This document shows, piece after piece, positions 1-7,433 of a stretch of 10,333 bases of DNA; positions within the stretch are counted from its first letter, which is position 1, and the number at the start of each line of letters is the position of its first letter. The position numbers and the translations under genes are program-made. A model generated the notes under the pieces. It was not told the DNA's origin and ran no database searches. It worked only from the letters and a program-made list of their open reading frames with translations. The stretch is from an uncultured Clostridia bacterium (lineage in GTDB: Bacteria; Bacillota_A; Clostridia; TANB77; CAG-508), in NCBI GenBank assembly GCA_947588915.1, contig CANPZA010000050.1, positions 1-10,333 on the forward strand. The letters run 5' to 3'.

Positions 1-2
1 GT

Positions 3-128
3 TTAAAAGAAAATGTTATTATTGGTAAGTTAATTCCAGCAGGTACTGGTATGCAAAAATACCAAGACATTCATATTAATACAGAAAAAGAATTGGAAGA
101 GACAACTAACGTAGAAGAAAATGTATAA
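3..128 (+). CDS. rpoC: RNA polymerase subunit beta', C-terminal end (partial)
   Basis: The reading frame enters from the left edge and ends at TAA 126-128. The 41 visible residues begin [17 protein letters not shown], which is the conserved tail of the bacterial beta' subunit, where the last helices of the polymerase core follow the [14 protein letters not shown] motif. An acidic, non-conserved tail (about 20 residues ending in NVEENV) follows, as is common in Firmicutes. Beta' carries the catalytic Mg-binding site of RNA polymerase, but that part lies outside the window. The stop codon is followed immediately by the ribosome binding site of the next gene, so the two are probably co-transcribed. 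The identification rests on the short but highly characteristic motif. Confidence 0.93.
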   Translation, partial: LKENVIIGKLIPAGTGMQKYQDIHINTEKELEETTNVEENV

Positions 129-144
129 AAAGGAGAGAATGCAA

Positions 145-645
145 ATGAAGAAAAAAGCTATTTTAATTATAATAATAATTATTATATTATCTTTAATTGC
201 AGGAGGAATATATATACTATCAAACAAGAACAAACAGTCTAAAGAAACAGAAAATATTGTAGATTCTGAAGAATCTGTAGAGGATGAAGAACTTAAATAT
301 ACATTAATTGATATGAATAATACAGAAAATGTTAAAATAGAGGGGAAAGTTAAAGAGAATATATCTGTTCCACTTTTAACTGAAAAAAATATATTAGGAT
401 TAAGAATATTTAATATTAGACTTGTCGCTGAAAAGGGTGTGACAAGATTTACGGCAGATGTTGAAAATGTCGGACAGGAGGATTTTAAAGAAAGACCTAT
501 TGAAATAATCTTTAAAAATCAAGATGGTACTGAATATGGAAGACTAGATGGGCATTTAGTTGATATAAAAATAGGAGAAACAAATAAGATTGATGCATCT
601 ACATCTATAGACTTAACAAATGCTTATGACTTTACAATTGAATAA
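145..645 (+). CDS. Single-pass membrane protein with FxLYD-like extracytoplasmic domain
   Basis: This is a 166-residue protein of unknown function. Residues 1-4 are MKKK, followed by an isoleucine-rich membrane segment (about 5-25) that probably acts as an uncleaved signal anchor. A charged, acidic linker (26-50) comes next. The C-terminal part (about 85-166) has the pattern of an FxLYD-type beta-sandwich: a strand ending in VENVG, then IEIIFKNQDGTEYG, then IKIGETNKID. This pattern is typical of surface-exposed Firmicutes proteins. There is no lipobox cysteine. Start choice: AAAAGGAG at 128-135 is 9 bases from ATG 145, whereas ATG 139 is only 3 bases away and ATG 121 lies inside rpoC with no site of its own. 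The 16-base gap after rpoC suggests co-transcription and perhaps translational coupling. The domain call is by pattern only; no enzyme motif is visible. Confidence 0.8.
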   Translation: MKKKAILIIIIIIILSLIAGGIYILSNKNKQSKETENIVDSEESVEDEELKYTLIDMNNTENVKIEGKVKENISVPLLTEKNILGLRIFNIRLVAEKGVTRFTADVENVGQEDFKERPIEIIFKNQDGTEYGRLDGHLVDIKIGETNKIDASTSIDLTNAYDFTIE

Positions 646-655
646 ATAGGTAAGT

Positions 656-700
656 ATAAAAAACGTGGAAGATATAATATTTTCTATGTTTTTTATTTAT
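656..700 (+). terminator. Intrinsic terminator after the rpoC-linked membrane protein gene
   Basis: Left arm 656-670 (ATAAAAAACGTGGAA) pairs over 15 positions with right arm 682-696 (TTCTATGTTTTTTAT), including two G-U pairs, around an 11-base loop. The right arm contains a six-T run, so the hairpin has the usual terminator form. It sits 11 bases after the stop codon and plausibly ends the rpoC operon. The A-run on the left side could let it work in both directions. Confidence 0.75.
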
Positions 701-757
701 TATATATAGATGTAGATAATTTTATTATAATAAACTAAAAAAATAATTAAATAGAGG

Positions 758-786
758 TTGAATTATTAATGAAAATATTATAAAAT
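758..786 (+). promoter_or_regulatory. Possible sigma-A promoter of the surface-protein gene
   Basis: TTGAAT (758-763) and TAAAAT (781-786) are separated by exactly 17 bases and lie 32 bases upstream of the chosen ATG at 818, just after the preceding terminator. The -10 box matches the consensus at five of six positions and the -35 box at four. The region is so AT-rich that a chance match is possible. Confidence 0.4.
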
Positions 787-817
787 AAAGAAAATAATTT
801 ATGTGAGGTATAAATTT

Positions 818-2278
818 ATGGAAGAGAAAAAACTTAAGAAAAAAACTGAAAAGGGCTCAGTTACATTGTTTGTTTTATTGACAATGTTATTCTTTATTAT
901 TGTGTTAATAGCTATTTACACGAGCCAAATAAATAAAATTAATGCACAAAAAAAACAAGTGTTGCAAATAGAAGAAAATTATAGTGTTGATGACTATGAA
1001 TTAGACAAGGCATATAAGGATGTACAAAATGGTATGCAAAAGGATACAGAGGTTGATATTAAAATATATTATACAAATGATTCAGAAACTAGCAATGGTA
1101 CGGAATACATAGGAGATGCCCAAAGCCCATATACAAATCAAGATATGATATTAGAAATAAAGTATCCAGAGGGAATAGAACATAAATATTGGGTTGATGA
1201 TAAAGAAGAAGTAATTTATAAAGATAATGAAAAAAATTTTATAAATAAAAACTGTGAAATTAGTGTAAAAGACAATAATGGAAAATCATTAAAAACAATA
1301 ACTGTAGATAAAATTGATAAGTTAAAACCAACAGTCACATTAAGTCCGGATGGCGGAAATTTTGCAAAAGCTACTTCAGGAAATTCTATAATAAAAACTA
1401 AATTAACAGGAAATGATGAGGCAGGGACAGGTTATGGAGCATCAGGAGTTAAAACAAGGCAATATGCATGGAGCCAATCAAGCACATTAAAACCATCTGA
1501 TTGGAGTGATTTTTATAATGGAGAAGAGGTAAATAAAACAACATCAACTGCAGGAACATATTTTTTATGGGTAAAGATAGAAGATAATGCAGGTAATATA
1601 CTTGAAAAAGCATCTAATAAATTTATAATTGATTCTACTTCAAGTGCAAATAAGATAACTTTATCAGCAAAACCAGCTATCGATACATGGACAAATGGAT
1701 GGACAAAAGAAACGGTAATAGTAACACCAACATATGGTAGTAATCTAACAACAGAAAGTAGAACTTTAACGTGTACAGGATCAAGTATAACTGATTATAC
1801 AAAAACAGGAACTACAAAAGTTGAGGTAAAAACTAATGGTAAAGAAGTAACAGCAAGTGCAAAAGATTCAGCTGGAAATGTAGTAACAACATCACTTCAA
1901 GTTAATAATATTGATAAAGGTCAACCGACTATAAGTCTAGAAACTGCAAAAATAACTTCTGATACTAACTATTCGATAGATATTACTTTTGGAGATACAT
2001 TATCAGGATTAAAAAATTATACTGTAACTAATAGCAGTAATACTACTATATCTTCAGGTACTCTTTCAAGTAAAAGTGATAGCAAAACAATTGAAAAGTT
2101 AAATTTTGACACAACATATACTATTAAAGTATGGGATATGGTAGGAAATGTATATTCAGCAACTAAGAGTGAAGCTAGCCGTAATTATGCAGTTTCTAAA
2201 AATTATAATACAAGTAAAACTTGGGCTTGGACATATAATATAGATGAGGCAATTGATGCATGCCGGAAGTTCAGGTAG
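818..2278 (+). CDS. Surface protein, N-terminal part: pilin-like anchor plus Ig-like segments (frame broken at 3' end)
   Basis: This is the first of three pieces of one gene. Residues 1-13 are lysine-rich and end in EKG. The hydrophobic stretch SVTLFVLLTMLFFIIVLIAIY (about 14-34) aligns with type IV prepilin N-termini, but the usual Glu at +5 is Val and the residue before the FTLIE-like stretch is Ser, so processing by a prepilin peptidase is uncertain. A stretch without clear domains follows (about 40-165). Three Ig-like, threonine- and serine-rich segments then lie at about 165-278, 285-372 and 370-460, each with a DNAGN, DSAGN or WDMVGN-type turn. The natural frame should continue at the DAC residues near 2262, but the sequence shifts and stops at TAG 2276. 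Start choice: GTGAGGT (803-809) is a good ribosome site 8 bases before ATG 818; the GTG at 803 is part of that site. The role is probably cell-surface adhesion or display (inference). Confidence 0.75.
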   Translation: MEEKKLKKKTEKGSVTLFVLLTMLFFIIVLIAIYTSQINKINAQKKQVLQIEENYSVDDYELDKAYKDVQNGMQKDTEVDIKIYYTNDSETSNGTEYIGDAQSPYTNQDMILEIKYPEGIEHKYWVDDKEEVIYKDNEKNFINKNCEISVKDNNGKSLKTITVDKIDKLKPTVTLSPDGGNFAKATSGNSIIKTKLTGNDEAGTGYGASGVKTRQYAWSQSSTLKPSDWSDFYNGEEVNKTTSTAGTYFLWVKIEDNAGNILEKASNKFIIDSTSSANKITLSAKPAIDTWTNGWTKETVIVTPTYGSNLTTESRTLTCTGSSITDYTKTGTTKVEVKTNGKEVTASAKDSAGNVVTTSLQVNNIDKGQPTISLETAKITSDTNYSIDITFGDTLSGLKNYTVTNSSNTTISSGTLSSKSDSKTIEKLNFDTTYTIKVWDMVGNVYSATKSEASRNYAVSKNYNTSKTWAWTYNIDEAIDACRKFR

Positions 2279-2666
2279 TACTGATACTAATTATATAAAA
2301 TTACTTAAAGACTATACAGACAGTACTCTAGCAACATTTAACAGATCGGCTACATTTGACTTAAATGGGCATAAATTAACTAGAACAAAAACAATAACTG
2401 TATCTAGTAGTAAAAAATTAATAGTGACTGGAGAAGGAAATTTCTATTATAATAATGGAACATTATTTACTAATAATGGAGATTTAAGATTTGATGACAA
2501 CTTTGCTGGATACACGGATGTAGGTATTAACCTTGTTATTGATGTTAAGGATAGTTCTGCTAATTTCGGACTGCGTGGAGGGCATTTTTCTGGAAATAAT
2601 ATAATTGAGAATAACGGTGGACATGGTTTTATAGCTATGCGGTACAAGTTTGTCTGCTTATGGTGA
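2244..2666 (+). pseudogene. Surface protein, middle piece: start of beta-helix, displaced frame
   Basis: This piece continues the upstream protein in the next frame (+1). Its first meaningful residues are SSGSTDTNYIKLL near 2268; the ATG at 2244 has no ribosome site and overlaps the previous piece, so independent translation is unlikely. The sequence TFDLNGHKLTRTKTITVSS, then LIVTGEGNFYYNNGT and LRGGHFSGNN, shows the short Gly- and Asn-rich rungs typical of a right-handed parallel beta-helix. The frame degenerates to an unlikely tail (RYKFVCLW) and stops at TGA 2664. Skipping one C at 2640 joins IAM to GTSLSAYGES in the next frame. The piece could be a real frameshift, a sequencing error or a programmed shift; sequence alone does not decide. 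Confidence 0.7.
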
Positions 2667-3150
2667 AAGTGTATTGAAGAATTATAATGGAGGTAGCGTA
2701 GAATTAGCGGATTGTTCTATAGATGGGACTTTAGCAACATACTCTATAATTAATGGGAATAAGTATAACGATAATTCTAAGATAACTATGAGTGGTACCT
2801 TTGAGGGATATATTCGTAATGGTCCGACTATTATGGGTTGCCTTATTAATTATGCTAAAGTTACAATGCAAGGAGGAGTTGTTAGAGAAAGTAGAGCTGA
2901 TTCTATTCGTAACTCCGTGACAACTTTTATAAATCAAGGTGGAGATGCTGATTTACAAGGTGGTGAAATAATTAACAGTACTGCGACTTCTACTAGTCAA
3001 GAAAGTGCATTTTATAATAGTACAGGAGGTAATGTATGGCATAAACCTGGTCACACAATTAAAAATACAGCAGGAGGATATGCTGTTAGAAATGAAGGGG
3101 CTTGGGATCAACAAGGAGGAACGGTTAGTGGATTAAAAAGTGGTATCTAA
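2650..3150 (+). pseudogene. Surface protein, C-terminal piece: beta-helix repeats, displaced frame
   Basis: This is the third piece of the same gene, again in the next frame (+1). It has only a TTG as a possible start and no ribosome site, so it depends on the upstream pieces. About 166 residues carry repeated rungs of the type GGSVELADCSIDGT, SKITMSGTFEG, AKVTMQGGVVRES, GGDADLQGGEIINST and GAWDQQGGTVSG. These match the pectate-lyase-like beta-helix pattern seen in Gram-positive surface adhesins and polysaccharide-binding proteins. No LPXTG sorting motif, GW repeat, SLH domain or catalytic motif is visible. The C-terminus ends abruptly inside a rung (TVSGLKSGI), so the 3' end may also be lost. 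Joining all three pieces with two single-base deletions gives a protein of 776 residues. Confidence 0.7.
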
Positions 3151-3296
3151 ATAATATTAACGATGTATAAATAAAAAGATATAGAATAATGTATATTAAA
3201 ATTTTATTACAATTATAAATAAAAATTTTAAAACAAATAATGAAAATTATAGTTTAATAGTAAATAATTATGGTATTATATAAAATAGTATAAAAG

Positions 3297-3326
3297 AAAA
3301 ATGTCCTTTTAAAAGGGACATTTTTT
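3297..3326 (+). terminator. Intrinsic terminator between the surface gene and gdpP
   Basis: ATGTCC (3301-3306) pairs with GGACAT (3316-3321), extended outward by AAAA (3297-3300) with TTTT and inward by one G-U pair. A run of six T (3321-3326) follows. It separates the surface-protein region from the gdpP operon. It lies about 150 bases after the last stop codon, and the stretch between (3151-3296) is featureless AT-rich DNA. Confidence 0.85.
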
Positions 3327-3327
3327 C

Positions 3328-3356
3328 TTGACAAATATAGTATTTGTTAGTAAAAT
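3328..3356 (+). promoter_or_regulatory. Sigma-A promoter of the gdpP-rplI-dnaB operon
   Basis: A perfect TTGACA (3328-3333) is followed after exactly 17 bases by TAAAAT (3351-3356, five of six matches). Transcription should begin near 3363, about 24 bases before the gdpP start codon. The -35 box begins two bases after the T tract of the terminator. No extra operator-like repeat is visible in the leader. Confidence 0.8.
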
Positions 3357-3386
3357 ATTATTGAATAATTGTAAGGAGAAATGTAA

Positions 3387-5390
3387 ATGCAAAATAATAA
3401 TAGAAAAACATTAGATACTATTGTATCTAAAACAAAAATATATTTAGCAATAATATTTATATTACTAGTATTTATATGTACCCAAAACACATATATGATA
3501 ATACCATCAATTATTATATTTTTATTTATATTGCTATATAGTTATTATACAAATAATAAAAGGAGAAGTGAATTATCAGAAACTTTGCAAGAATTAACAT
3601 CAACTGTAGACTCAGCTGCAAAAACAAGTTTAATCAATTCGCCATTTCCACTAATAATATTAGAAGCAAATGGAAACATAGTATGGAAAAGTTCAAAATT
3701 CATATCTGAATTTGCCAATATTGATATTAATACGTATATGGAAGAATTAAGTGCTGGGATAAAAGATGAAATAGGAAATAAACAAAATAATAATCAAGAC
3801 ATAATAAAACAAATGGAAATTGGAAACAAAACATATAAAATAGTTGGTAAATATGCGAAAGCAAAAAGAAATAAAAAAGACTATATGGTAATATTATATT
3901 TCATAGATGATACGGAAAATATAAAACTACAAAAAGAGTATAAAGACTCAAAGTCATGTGTAGCAATTATAATGGTAGACAACTATGAAGAAACAATGCA
4001 AAGATTAGAAAGTGAGGAAAAACCACAAGCAATTGCAGAATTAGATAAATATATTTATGATTGGACAGATGAAACAAATGGAGTATTAATCAAAACAGAA
4101 AAGGATAGATATATTTACTTCTTTGAACAAAGATATCTAGAGAAAATAAAAGAAGACAAATTTAGTATATTGGATAATATAAAAGAAATTGATATGAAAG
4201 AAAAAGTTCAATTTACATTAAGTATTGCAATTTCAAATCAAGGAAACACAGACAAAGAAAAATATAAATCAGCACAAGCTGCAATGGATATAGTATTAGG
4301 CCGTGGAGGTGACCAAGCAGTTATTCGTGAAAATGATATATATAAATTCTTTGGAGGAAGAGCTGAAGAGGTAGAAAAAAGGACAAAAGTCAAAGCAAGA
4401 ATTGTAGCACAAGCTTTGGAAAATTTAATTAAAGAATCTAAAAAAGTAATGATAATGGGGCATAGTAATCCTGATATGGATTGTGTAGGAGCAAGTTTAG
4501 GTATATATAGATTAGCAAAAACATTAGGAAAAAATGCATATATTGTAATGGATTACAATTCAGTATCATTAAGCAACTTTAAAAAATCTATAGAAAAAGA
4601 TGAAGAATATGAAGATGTAATTATTAATAAAGAAGTAGCTTTAGAAAATGTAGATGAAGGAACATTACTTGTAATAGTTGACACACATAAAATAAACTAT
4701 GTAGAATCAAGTGAATTAGTAGATAAGACAAAAGAAATAGTAATCATAGATCATCATAGAAGAAGTGCTGACTTTATAGAAAATGCAACACTTACATTTC
4801 AAGAAGTATATGCTTCTTCAACATCAGAACTTGTTACAGAGCTTCTACAATATGCAGAAGAAAAAATTGAATTAAAGACTATAGAAACAGAGAGTTTATA
4901 TGCAGGAATAATGATGGATACAAAAAACTTTACGTTTAAAACAGGAGTAAGGACTTTTGAAGCAGCCGCATATTTACGAAAATGTGGTGTAGACATTATT
5001 AGAGTAAAAAAATGGTTTCAAAGTGATTTAGAAGGTTTTAATAAAATAGCGCAAATAGTAGGAAAGGCAGAAATAATAAATGAAAGCATAGCTATATCTG
5101 TTTATGAAGAAAAGGCAAAAGATGTCAATGTAATATGTGCAAAAGCAGCTGATGAATTATTAACTATTAATAATATAACAGCATCATTTGTAATAGGTAA
5201 CTTAGATGACAAAGTGTGTATTAGTGGAAGATCAATAGGAGATATAAATGTTCAATTAATACTAGAAAAACTAGGAGGAGGAGGACATATAACACTTGCG
5301 GGGGCACAAGTAGAAGGGATGACAATAGAGGAAACAAAGCAGGAATTAATAAATAGAATAAATGAATATTTTTCAGAATTAGAAAGCTAG
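3387..5390 (+). CDS. gdpP: Cyclic-di-AMP phosphodiesterase GdpP (DHH family)
   Basis: This 667-residue membrane enzyme hydrolyses c-di-AMP to pApA and so helps set potassium, osmotic and cell-wall balance. Two membrane helices (about 17-31 and 36-54) are followed by a PAS-like domain (about 78-175) and a degenerate GGDEF domain (about 185-320) in which the signature reads GRGGDQ at 305-310. The catalytic DHH/DHHA1 half follows. It carries HSNPDMD (H359, N361, D363, D365), DTH (432-434) and DHH (455-457) as metal ligands, and GGGGH (630-634) near the end. All key residues are present, and the length matches Bacillus GdpP (about 659). AAGGAG (3373-3378) is 8 bases from ATG 3387. It is the first gene of the operon with rplI and dnaB, the same order as in Bacillus. 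Confidence 0.96.
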   Translation: MQNNNRKTLDTIVSKTKIYLAIIFILLVFICTQNTYMIIPSIIIFLFILLYSYYTNNKRRSELSETLQELTSTVDSAAKTSLINSPFPLIILEANGNIVWKSSKFISEFANIDINTYMEELSAGIKDEIGNKQNNNQDIIKQMEIGNKTYKIVGKYAKAKRNKKDYMVILYFIDDTENIKLQKEYKDSKSCVAIIMVDNYEETMQRLESEEKPQAIAELDKYIYDWTDETNGVLIKTEKDRYIYFFEQRYLEKIKEDKFSILDNIKEIDMKEKVQFTLSIAISNQGNTDKEKYKSAQAAMDIVLGRGGDQAVIRENDIYKFFGGRAEEVEKRTKVKARIVAQALENLIKESKKVMIMGHSNPDMDCVGASLGIYRLAKTLGKNAYIVMDYNSVSLSNFKKSIEKDEEYEDVIINKEVALENVDEGTLLVIVDTHKINYVESSELVDKTKEIVIIDHHRRSADFIENATLTFQEVYASSTSELVTELLQYAEEKIELKTIETESLYAGIMMDTKNFTFKTGVRTFEAAAYLRKCGVDIIRVKKWFQSDLEGFNKIAQIVGKAEIINESIAISVYEEKAKDVNVICAKAADELLTINNITASFVIGNLDDKVCISGRSIGDINVQLILEKLGGGGHITLAGAQVEGMTIEETKQELINRINEYFSELES

Positions 5391-5439
5391 GTGTAGATTT
5401 AGCTATATTTAGTGTTACTCATTGAAAGGAGTGTTTAAC

Positions 5440-5886
5440 ATGAAAGTAATATTAAAAGCAGATATAAAGGGAGTAGGAAAAAAGGGAGAAGTTATAAATG
5501 CATCAGATGGATATGCAAGGAACTTCTTATTCCCAAAAAAATTAGCATTAGAAGCTAATAATGAAAATATGCTTGAATTAAAAGCAAAACAGGATTCTAA
5601 AAAATATCAAAAAGATCAAGAAAAACAAAAGGCTAATCAAGTAGCTGATAAATTATCAAAGATATTATTAAAAGTAAAAGTAAAAGCAGGAGAAAACGGG
5701 AAAATTTTTGGAGGAGTCTCAAGTAAAGAAATAGCACAAGCACTTGAAAGTGAATATAAAATCTTAGTAGATAAAAAGAAAATAGACTTAAAAGAACCAA
5801 TAAAAACTTTAGGGACAAGAGAAATAGAAATAAAGTTATATGAAGGTGTTATAGGGAAATTAAAAATAGATGTAATATCAGGGTAA
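5440..5886 (+). CDS. rplI: 50S ribosomal protein bL9
   Basis: This 148-residue protein of the large ribosomal subunit binds 23S rRNA near the L1 stalk. The N-terminal domain begins [18 protein letters not shown] and contains the family signature [13 protein letters not shown] (about residues 24-36). A long lysine- and glutamine-rich connecting helix (about 41-75) leads to the C-terminal domain with the motifs [10 protein letters not shown] and IKTLGTRE. The length is normal for the family. Start choice: AAAGGAG (5425-5431) is 8 bases from ATG 5440; the in-frame TTG at 5422 lies upstream of that site and would add six non-conserved residues. The 49-base gap after gdpP has no terminator or convincing promoter, so co-transcription with gdpP is likely. 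Confidence 0.97.
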   Translation: MKVILKADIKGVGKKGEVINASDGYARNFLFPKKLALEANNENMLELKAKQDSKKYQKDQEKQKANQVADKLSKILLKVKVKAGENGKIFGGVSSKEIAQALESEYKILVDKKKIDLKEPIKTLGTREIEIKLYEGVIGKLKIDVISG

Positions 5887-5890
5887 TTTG

Positions 5891-5936
5891 GGGACAGGTA
5901 CAACTTTACCCTTTTGGGTAAAGTTGTACCTGTCCC
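5891..5936. repeat. Perfect 21-bp inverted repeat, REP-like hairpin
   Basis: Arms 5891-5911 and 5916-5936 are exact reverse complements around a TTTT loop. The arms begin GGGACAGGTAC and end TTTACCC; 11 of 21 bases are G or C, far above the local average. There is no T run after the second arm (AGTTTTACC), so it does not look like a normal terminator. The GGGACAGG...CCTGTCCC ends resemble palindromic repeats I know from other Firmicutes, sometimes linked to Y1 (IS200-like, REP-associated) transposases; that link is from memory and unproven here. It lies 4 bases after the rplI stop and about 20 bases before the dnaB ribosome site. Confidence 0.85.
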
Positions 5937-5970
5937 AGTTTTACCTTAAGTAATATAGGAGGAAATGGGA

Positions 5971-7305
5971 ATGGAGTTAGGAAAAGTACCACCACATGAT
6001 ATAGAAGCTGAACAAGCAATAATAGGAAGCATGTTAACAGATAGAGATGCAGTTATCTCAAGTATAGAAACCTTAAAAGTAGAAGATTTCTATAGAGAAG
6101 ATAATAAAATAATTTATGAAGCGATAATAAATTTATATAATAGGGCAGAGCCAATAGATGTAATTACTGTAAAAGCAGAATTAGAGTCTATGGGAAAATT
6201 TGAGCAAGTAGGTGGATTAGAATATTTAGTAGAATTACCAGAAAAAGTCCCAACTACTGCAAATGCTTTGAAATATATAAAAATAGTAGAAGAAAAATCT
6301 ACTTTAAGAAATTTAATAAAAACTGCAAATGAGATTATTGAAGCAGGATTTGATCCAACAGAAGAAGTAGAAGATATAATGGAAAAAGCGGAAAAAAAGA
6401 TTTTTAACATCATGCAAAATAAAAACCAAAAAGGATATACACCTATTAAAGATGTATTGGTAGATAGTTTTACACAATTAGAAGAATTATATAATAGAAA
6501 ACAACATATAACAGGTGTACCTTCAGGATTTTCAGAACTAGATTACAGAACAGCAGGCTTCCAAAAGTCAGATTTAATATTAATTGCTGCAAGACCTGCA
6601 ATGGGTAAATCGGCATTTGCACTAAACATTGCAACAAATGCTGCTGTGAAGGCAAAAGTACCAGTAGCTATATTTAGCCTAGAAATGTCAAAAGAGCAGA
6701 TGGTAAATAGAATTTTATGTAGTGAGGCAATGGTAGATAGTAATAAAATAAGAACAGGAAAATTAGAAGAAGATGATTGGGCAAAATTAGCAGGTAGTAT
6801 AGGTCCTTTATCAGATGCGGAAATTTATATTGATGATACACCAGGTATATCTGTAATGGAAATAAGAGCAAAATGTAGAAAATTAAAAATAGAAAAAAAT
6901 ATAGGAATGGTAGTAATAGATTATTTACAATTGATACAAGGAAGCGGTAAAAGAAATGGAAGCCGTGAGCAAGAAATATCAGAAATAAGCCGTTCATTGA
7001 AGATACTTGCTAAAGAAATTGAAGTTCCAGTAATTGCATTATCACAATTATCGAGAGCAGTAGAACAAAGACAAGATCATAGACCAATGCTTTCAGACTT
7101 ACGTGAATCTGGAGCAATAGAGCAAGATGCTGATATAGTAATGTTTTTATATAGAGATGATTATTATAATAAAGAAAGTGACAAAAAAGATATAGCAGAG
7201 GTAATTATAGCAAAACATAGATCAGGATCACTAGGGACTATAGACTTATTATGGCTTGCAAGTTATACAAAATTTGTTAATTTAGAAAAAAGATTTGATG
7301 ATTAG
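5971..7305 (+). CDS. dnaB: Replicative DNA helicase DnaB family (DnaC in Bacillus naming)
   Basis: This 444-residue hexameric helicase unwinds DNA at the replication fork with ATP. The N-terminal domain starts ELGKVPPHDIEAEQAIIGSML and spans about residues 5-105. A linker leads to the RecA-like domain (about 175-444). Walker A is ARPAMGKSAFAL (Lys at about 213), Walker B is MVVIDYLQLI (Asp at about 317), followed by SQLSRAVEQR and SDLRESGAIEQDAD, and near the end the KHRSGSLGT stretch that carries the arginine finger. Length and motif order are normal, with no intein. AGGAGG (5957-5962) is 8 bases from ATG 5971 and only 2 from ATG 5965, so 5971 is preferred. It is the last gene of the gdpP operon, closed by a terminator. 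Confidence 0.97.
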   Translation: MELGKVPPHDIEAEQAIIGSMLTDRDAVISSIETLKVEDFYREDNKIIYEAIINLYNRAEPIDVITVKAELESMGKFEQVGGLEYLVELPEKVPTTANALKYIKIVEEKSTLRNLIKTANEIIEAGFDPTEEVEDIMEKAEKKIFNIMQNKNQKGYTPIKDVLVDSFTQLEELYNRKQHITGVPSGFSELDYRTAGFQKSDLILIAARPAMGKSAFALNIATNAAVKAKVPVAIFSLEMSKEQMVNRILCSEAMVDSNKIRTGKLEEDDWAKLAGSIGPLSDAEIYIDDTPGISVMEIRAKCRKLKIEKNIGMVVIDYLQLIQGSGKRNGSREQEISEISRSLKILAKEIEVPVIALSQLSRAVEQRQDHRPMLSDLRESGAIEQDADIVMFLYRDDYYNKESDKKDIAEVIIAKHRSGSLGTIDLLWLASYTKFVNLEKRFDD

Positions 7306-7311
7306 ATAAAT

Positions 7312-7348
7312 AAAAAGATATGTTATAGTTTATATGACTATCTTTTTT
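7312..7348 (+). terminator. Intrinsic terminator after dnaB
   Basis: AAAAAGATA (7312-7320) pairs with TATCTTTTT (7339-7347), and GTTATA (7322-7327) with TATGAC (7333-7338, one G-U pair), leaving a single bulged T and a 5-base loop. The stem ends in a six-T run. It closes the gdpP-rplI-dnaB operon seven bases after the dnaB stop. Confidence 0.85.
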
Positions 7349-7382
7349 ATTTTGAGGTAAAATTTTACAATAAATGGAGTAA

Positions 7383-7433
7383 TTTAAAGTAAATGGGAGT
7401 TTAAAGTAGCTGAGATACTATTTTTACTTTAAA
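7383..7433. repeat. Two direct and one inverted copy of TTTAAAGTA
   Basis: TTTAAAGTA occurs at 7383-7391 and 7400-7408, and its reverse complement at 7425-7433. The first copy pairs with the inverted one over 11 bases (7383-7393 with 7423-7433) and the second over 9, so two alternative hairpins are possible. The cluster lies just upstream of the promoter of the Rpn gene and has no T-tract of its own. Confidence 0.6.

Noticed and set aside
803..817. GTG at 803 as the start of the surface protein
   Set aside because: This GTG forms part of the only good ribosome site (GTGAGGT), which is correctly spaced for ATG 818.
2262..2278. A prfB-like programmed frameshift at the first break
   Set aside because: There is no CTT-TGA slippery site and no Shine-Dalgarno-like element at the required distance. 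A different, CGG-based mechanism is kept open as a finding.
3196..3231. AT-only inverted repeat (TTAAAATTTTATT with AATAAAAATTTTAA) after the surface gene
   Set aside because: The arms contain no G or C and do not align without a bulge. Such pairings are expected by chance in this DNA, and a clearer terminator follows at 3297.
5637..5903. Minus-strand open frames over rplI
   Set aside because: Both are shadows of a well-supported conserved gene and show no independent coding features.
5891..5936. Reading the 21-bp hairpin as a standard rplI terminator
   Set aside because: The following bases are AGTTTTACC, with no usable T run, and dnaB normally belongs to the same operon.
7357..7368. Twelve-base palindrome GTAAAATTTTAC after the dnaB terminator
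   Set aside because: It is short, mostly A and T, and placed away from any promoter box; probably chance.
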